Source: Rhizobium sp. CC-YZS058
GTDB taxonomy: Bacteria > Pseudomonadota > Alphaproteobacteria > Rhizobiales > Rhizobiaceae
Reading direction: 5' to 3'
NCBI RefSeq assembly: GCF_034720595.1
Contig: NZ_JAYESJ010000001.1
Location: forward strand, 126,501 to 190,500
DNA: 64,000 bases
The notes below the pieces were generated by a model that ran no database searches, was not told the origin of the DNA, and saw only the letters and a program-made list of their open reading frames with translations. Made by a program: the position numbers and the translations under genes. This document shows positions 63,680-64,000 of this stretch, one piece after another (position 1 is the first letter of the stretch; every line of letters begins with the position of its first letter).

Positions 63680-64000
63680 CCAGACGGTCGATCTGACCAA
63701 TTGCGATCGCGAGCCGATCCACATTCCGGGCAGCGTGCAGCCGCACGGCTGCCTGATCGCCTGCGATGCACGCGCCGGCCAGGTGCTGCGCCATTCGCGC
63801 AACACGGCCGAAATGCTGGGGCTGAGCGGCGAAATCAACGGCGTCCCGCTCGAATCCCTGATCGGCTACGAGGCAACCCATACGCTGCGCAATGCGGTCG
63901 CTTCGCTGAAGGATGGCGGGCGGCCGGCGCTCCTCACCGGTTTCACGCTGCCGACCGGCCGGTTCGATATCGCGATCCACATCTACAAGGCCACCGTCAT
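63669..64000 (+). CDS. bacteriophytochrome, N-terminal part (runs off window)
   Basis: The 110 visible codons begin MQPDQTVDLTNCDREPIHIP and continue GSVQPHGCLIACD, the N-terminal PAS domain of bacteriophytochromes. Cys12 in NCDREPIHIPG is the biliverdin-binding cysteine. SRNTAEMLGL and TGFTLPTGRFDIAIH follow. GAF, PHY and kinase domains would lie beyond 64000, so the output type is unknown. It overlaps the heme oxygenase gene. Confidence 0.93.
   Translation, partial: MQPDQTVDLTNCDREPIHIPGSVQPHGCLIACDARAGQVLRHSRNTAEMLGLSGEINGVPLESLIGYEATHTLRNAVASLKDGGRPALLTGFTLPTGRFDIAIHIYKATV

Overview
The window looks like a chromosomal segment of a Rhizobiaceae alphaproteobacterium (Rhizobium/Agrobacterium/Allorhizobium type; genus not resolvable by eye). 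Supporting this are the alphaproteobacterial order rpsT-dnaA with mutM-ubiE-ubiB, a Caulobacter/rhizobial cpa pilus locus, repeated DUF6894 and DUF6074-like small proteins typical of rhizobia, and high GC in the core half.

The window has two halves separated by a tRNA-Ser(GGA) gene at 22148..22237 (minus strand). Left of it (1..22 kb) is an accessory region, visibly richer in A/T and full of short unknown genes. It holds a partial LuxR-type regulator, a lipoprotein, an RTX/cadherin-like secreted protein, an IS3-family element that may have broken a gene, a cobalamin riboswitch with cbtBA, a FhuF-like ferric reductase, an EamA exporter, a diguanylate cyclase, a secreted/OmpA-like pair, and lipoproteins. 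It also holds an excisionase-like HTH protein, a two-gene module pairing an Mrr-N/PUA-like reader domain with membrane anchors, and an amber-interrupted winged-helix-like gene whose 3' part carries helically phased palindromes. A compact operon of five unknown genes and a DUF6894 pair complete it. The 3' end of the tRNA faces this region, as expected for an integrated island, but no integrase or second att site is visible.

Right of the tRNA is conserved core. It begins with a small membrane protein, msrA, and an AraC regulator next to a TonB-dependent ferrichrome-type receptor. A full nucleoside uptake and salvage locus follows: a BMP-type binding protein, ATPase and two permeases, cdd, purine nucleoside phosphorylase, deoC and deoA on the plus strand, facing upp, add and deoB on the minus strand. 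Together these genes import nucleosides, split them to bases plus (deoxy)ribose-1-phosphate, and feed the sugar through DeoB/DeoC into glycolysis. SlyX and a retroviral-like aspartic protease are interspersed.

Next is a Flp/Tad pilus locus: two TadE-like pseudopilins and a secretin-N-like protein (minus), then the pilin, cpaA, cpaB, cpaC, cpaD, cpaE, cpaF, tadB and tadC (plus), with tadD convergent. It is followed by an M17 aminopeptidase, then dnaA, rpsT and mutM (minus), ubiE and ubiB (plus), a MacAB-type exporter, a heme oxygenase, and the start of a bacteriophytochrome that runs off the window.

The best candidates for something undescribed are the 15.1-16.7 kb membrane-linked Mrr-N/PUA module and the phased palindrome array at 17.1 kb.
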